NCBI RefSeq assembly: GCF_014836545.1
Contig: NZ_JACSQS010000021.1
Span: 1-54,673, forward strand
From: Stenotrophomonas lacuserhaii
Lineage (GTDB): Bacteria; Pseudomonadota; Gammaproteobacteria; Xanthomonadales; Xanthomonadaceae
Direction of reading: 5' to 3'
DNA length: 54,673 nucleotides
The position numbers were made by a program, and so were the translations under genes. Each line of letters opens with the position of its first letter. Within the stretch, counting starts at the first letter, position 1. Positions 52,631 to 54,673 of this stretch are shown here, one piece after another. A model generated the notes under the pieces. It searched no databases and was not told the DNA's origin. It worked only from the letters and a program-made list of their open reading frames with translations.

Positions 52631-54517
52631 TCAGGCGTGGTCGCCGCGCAAGATGCGCACCCGTGCCTCCAGCAGCTCGGCGGTGGCGGTGCTGCCCTCC
52701 ACCGGCGGCGCGGCCACTACTTCGATGGTGGCGCGGAAACGGCGCGGCACGCGCATGCGCCCCAGGCGGCTGTCGCGCCGGCTCCACATGCTGCTCCACA
52801 TGCCGCGCAGGGCCATCGGGACCACCGGTACCGGGCGCCGTTCCAGGATCTTCTCCACGCCGCTCTTGAAGGCGCCCATCTGCCCGTCGCGGGTCAGTGC
52901 ACCCTCCGGGAAGATGCACACCAGCTCGCATTCGGCCAGCGCCGCGTCGATTTCATCGAAGGCGCGCAGCATCAAGGCACGGTCTTCCTTGGCGCCGGCG
53001 ATCGGGATGGTCTTGGCGGTGCGGAAGATCCAGCTCATCACCGGGATGTTGAAGATGCGGTAGTACATGACGAAGCGCACCGGGCGAGGGATGCTGGCCG
53101 ACAGGATCAGCGCGTCCAGGTAACTGACGTGGTTGCAGACGATCAGCGCGGCACCCTCATCGGGCACGTTGGCTTCGATGCCGTGCGGGCGCAGGCGGTA
53201 CAGCGTGCGCACCATCAGCCAGCTGAGGAAGCGCATCAGGAACTCGGGCACGATGGTGAAGATGTAGATCGCCACGAGGGCGTTGGCGATGGCCAGGCCC
53301 AGGAACAGCTGCGGGATGGTCACCCCGGCCGCGTGCGCAGCCAGCCCGATCCCTGCGGCGGCCACGATGAAGCCGGAGTTCTGGATGTTCAGTGCGGCGA
53401 ACACGCGCGACATCTCCGACTTCGGCGTACGACTCTGTATCAAGGCGAACAGCGGTACCACGAAGAACCCGGTGAACAGGCCGATGCCGAGCAGGTCGAA
53501 GATGATGCGCAGGCTGCCGGCCTGCTGCACGAAGGCGGTCACCGACAGCCCCTGCGCGGTGGCAACACCAGCGCGGGCGAAATACAGGTCGAGCAGGAAG
53601 GCGGTCATGCCGAACGCACCCAGCGGCACCAGGCCGATTTCCACCGTGCGGCCGGACAGCTTTTCGCACAGCAGCGAACCCACGCCGGTGCCGATGGAAA
53701 ACAGGGCCAGCGCGAAGATGTACAGCGTGGGCTCGCCGCCCAGGTTGGTGATGGCGTAGGTCGGCAGCTGCGAAGTCAGGATGGTGCCGACGAACCAGAA
53801 CCACGACACGCCCAGAATCGCGTTGCGCACCGCCTTCTGTTTCTTCGCCATGCGCAGCACGGCCAGCGATTCGGGCAGGGGATTCCAGTTGATCTTCAGG
53901 TCCGGCGCACCGGCGTCGACCTTCGGGATCATCCGCGCGCAGACATTGCCGAGCACGGCCAGCACGATCACCGCGGTGGCCGCGACGATGGGCCCCTGGC
54001 TGCCGGCCAGGGTGAAGATGAGGCCACCGACGATCATGCCGGTCAGGATGGACATCGAGGTGCCCATCTCCACCAAACCGTTGCCGCCGGTCAGTTCCTC
54101 CGGCCTGAGCACCGAAGGCAGCACCGAGTACTTCACCGGGCCGAACAGGGTGGATTGCAGTCCGGTGCAGAACAGCGCGATCAGCAGCAGCGTCATGTTC
54201 TGGGTGAGGAAGCCGGCTGCGGCGAGCGTCATGATCACGATCTCCATGGTGGTGGTGATCACGATCAGCCGCGATTTCTCCAGCTTGTCGGCGATCTGCC
54301 CGGCCAGTGCGGAGAACAGGAAATACGGAAGGATGAAGATGGCCGGTGCCAGGTTGGTATACAGCGTGCGTTCTTCGTCGGAGACACCGAGGTAGAACAG
54401 CAGGCCGATGATGGCCTGGCGGTACACGTTGTCATTGAACGCGCCGAGCGACTGCACGATGAAGAACGGCAGGAAGCGGCGCTGGCGGAGCAGGGCGAAC
54501 TGGCTGTGGCCTGACAT
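52631..54517 (-). CDS. MFS transporter fused to a PlsC-type acyltransferase (LplT-PlsC)
   Basis: A 628-residue fusion. Residues 1 to about 410 form a 12-helix MFS domain like LplT, which flips lysophospholipids inward (FNDNVYRQAIIGLLFY near 27-45, SALAGQIADKLEKSRL near 68-83). Residues about 425-628 form a glycerophospholipid acyltransferase with NHVSYLDALIL (HX4D catalytic pair) and FPEGALTRDG. Together they would import and re-acylate lysophospholipids. The AMP-forming ligase domain found in E. coli Aas and in three-part fusions is missing. The start at 54517 has AGGGAG upstream. Confidence 0.92.
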   Translation of the reverse strand: MSGHSQFALLRQRRFLPFFIVQSLGAFNDNVYRQAIIGLLFYLGVSDEERTLYTNLAPAIFILPYFLFSALAGQIADKLEKSRLIVITTTMEIVIMTLAAAGFLTQNMTLLLIALFCTGLQSTLFGPVKYSVLPSVLRPEELTGGNGLVEMGTSMSILTGMIVGGLIFTLAGSQGPIVAATAVIVLAVLGNVCARMIPKVDAGAPDLKINWNPLPESLAVLRMAKKQKAVRNAILGVSWFWFVGTILTSQLPTYAITNLGGEPTLYIFALALFSIGTGVGSLLCEKLSGRTVEIGLVPLGAFGMTAFLLDLYFARAGVATAQGLSVTAFVQQAGSLRIIFDLLGIGLFTGFFVVPLFALIQSRTPKSEMSRVFAALNIQNSGFIVAAAGIGLAAHAAGVTIPQLFLGLAIANALVAIYIFTIVPEFLMRFLSWLMVRTLYRLRPHGIEANVPDEGAALIVCNHVSYLDALILSASIPRPVRFVMYYRIFNIPVMSWIFRTAKTIPIAGAKEDRALMLRAFDEIDAALAECELVCIFPEGALTRDGQMGAFKSGVEKILERRPVPVVPMALRGMWSSMWSRRDSRLGRMRVPRRFRATIEVVAAPPVEGSTATAELLEARVRILRGDHA

Positions 54518-54638
54518 GGAAACTCCCTTCGGACCGGCGAAGCCTAGCACTCGCGCGTGTGCGGGTGTTTGCCTGCGGCAGGCTTCAGGCAAGATCAAGT
54601 TCAACGTCAACTTCAGAAGCTGCAGGGCTGCGTGTTGG

Positions 54639-54673
<35 letters not shown>

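Overview
The window is a high-GC chromosomal segment (about two thirds G+C by eye) from a gammaproteobacterium of the Xanthomonadaceae, most likely Stenotrophomonas. The reasons are a crp-like gene that closely matches Xanthomonas Clp (recalled, not searched), a tryptophan 2,3-dioxygenase with the residue numbering of the Xanthomonas enzyme, a lone Coq7, and many short GTAG-headed palindromes of the kind described as REP/SMAG elements in Stenotrophomonas maltophilia. No prophage, insertion sequence, integrase, CRISPR array or rRNA gene was found. The last 34 bases are pure G and are probably a sequencing or contig-end artefact.

Layout. 1-5.2 kb: ABC1/UbiB-family protein, DUF808 membrane protein, diguanylate cyclase, Rossmann oxidoreductase. 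5.3-9.2 kb (minus): a 2-oxoacid dehydrogenase operon (E1 alpha, E1 beta, a small SH3 protein, E2) preceded by a hairpin-rich leader. 9.5-13.9 kb (plus): tryptophan dioxygenase, POT peptide transporter, thioredoxin-like lipoprotein, an unknown membrane protein. 13.9-17.0 kb: a MarR regulator divergent from hppD-hmgA (tyrosine to homogentisate to maleylacetoacetate). 17-19.5 kb: unknown protein, lipoprotein, Na+/Ca2+ exchanger. 19.6-25.5 kb (minus): a complete, tightly overlapping Mrp Na+/H+ antiporter operon with a fused A/B subunit.

25.8-30.6 kb: Mpo1-like protein, purC, a miniature DjlA-like J-protein, rpe, GNAT, lipid kinase YegS, small lipoprotein. 31.0-35.8 kb (plus): trpE-trpG-trpD-trpC plus an overlapping HAD phosphatase, with a Trp-codon cluster just upstream of trpE. 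35.9-38.9 kb: TSUP permease, clp, speD, and sugE behind a structured leader. 39.0-42.8 kb: coq7, rplM-rpsI, tRNA-Gln and tRNA-Met, rppH, bfd and bfr. 42.9-47.0 kb (minus): a hybrid histidine kinase and a response regulator whose GGDEF and EAL domains both look catalytically dead. 47.0-51.4 kb: DUF4126, DUF6776, bactofilin, erpA, nudC, ampE. 51.4-54.5 kb (minus): DUF2752, two CD225-type membrane proteins, and an MFS-PlsC fusion.

The genes are mostly core metabolism and housekeeping. Two themes recur: cyclic-di-GMP signalling (an active-looking cyclase, a degenerate GGDEF-EAL receiver, and the c-di-GMP-responsive regulator Clp) and dense non-coding structure. The non-coding part includes about 15 GTAG REP loci, a second family of long G-rich palindromes, a possible GGA-rich small RNA on the minus strand at 29.03-29.13 kb, and structured leaders at 9.2-9.4 kb and 38.4-38.5 kb. 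These RNA and repeat features are the most promising for something undescribed; all are inferences from sequence inspection alone.
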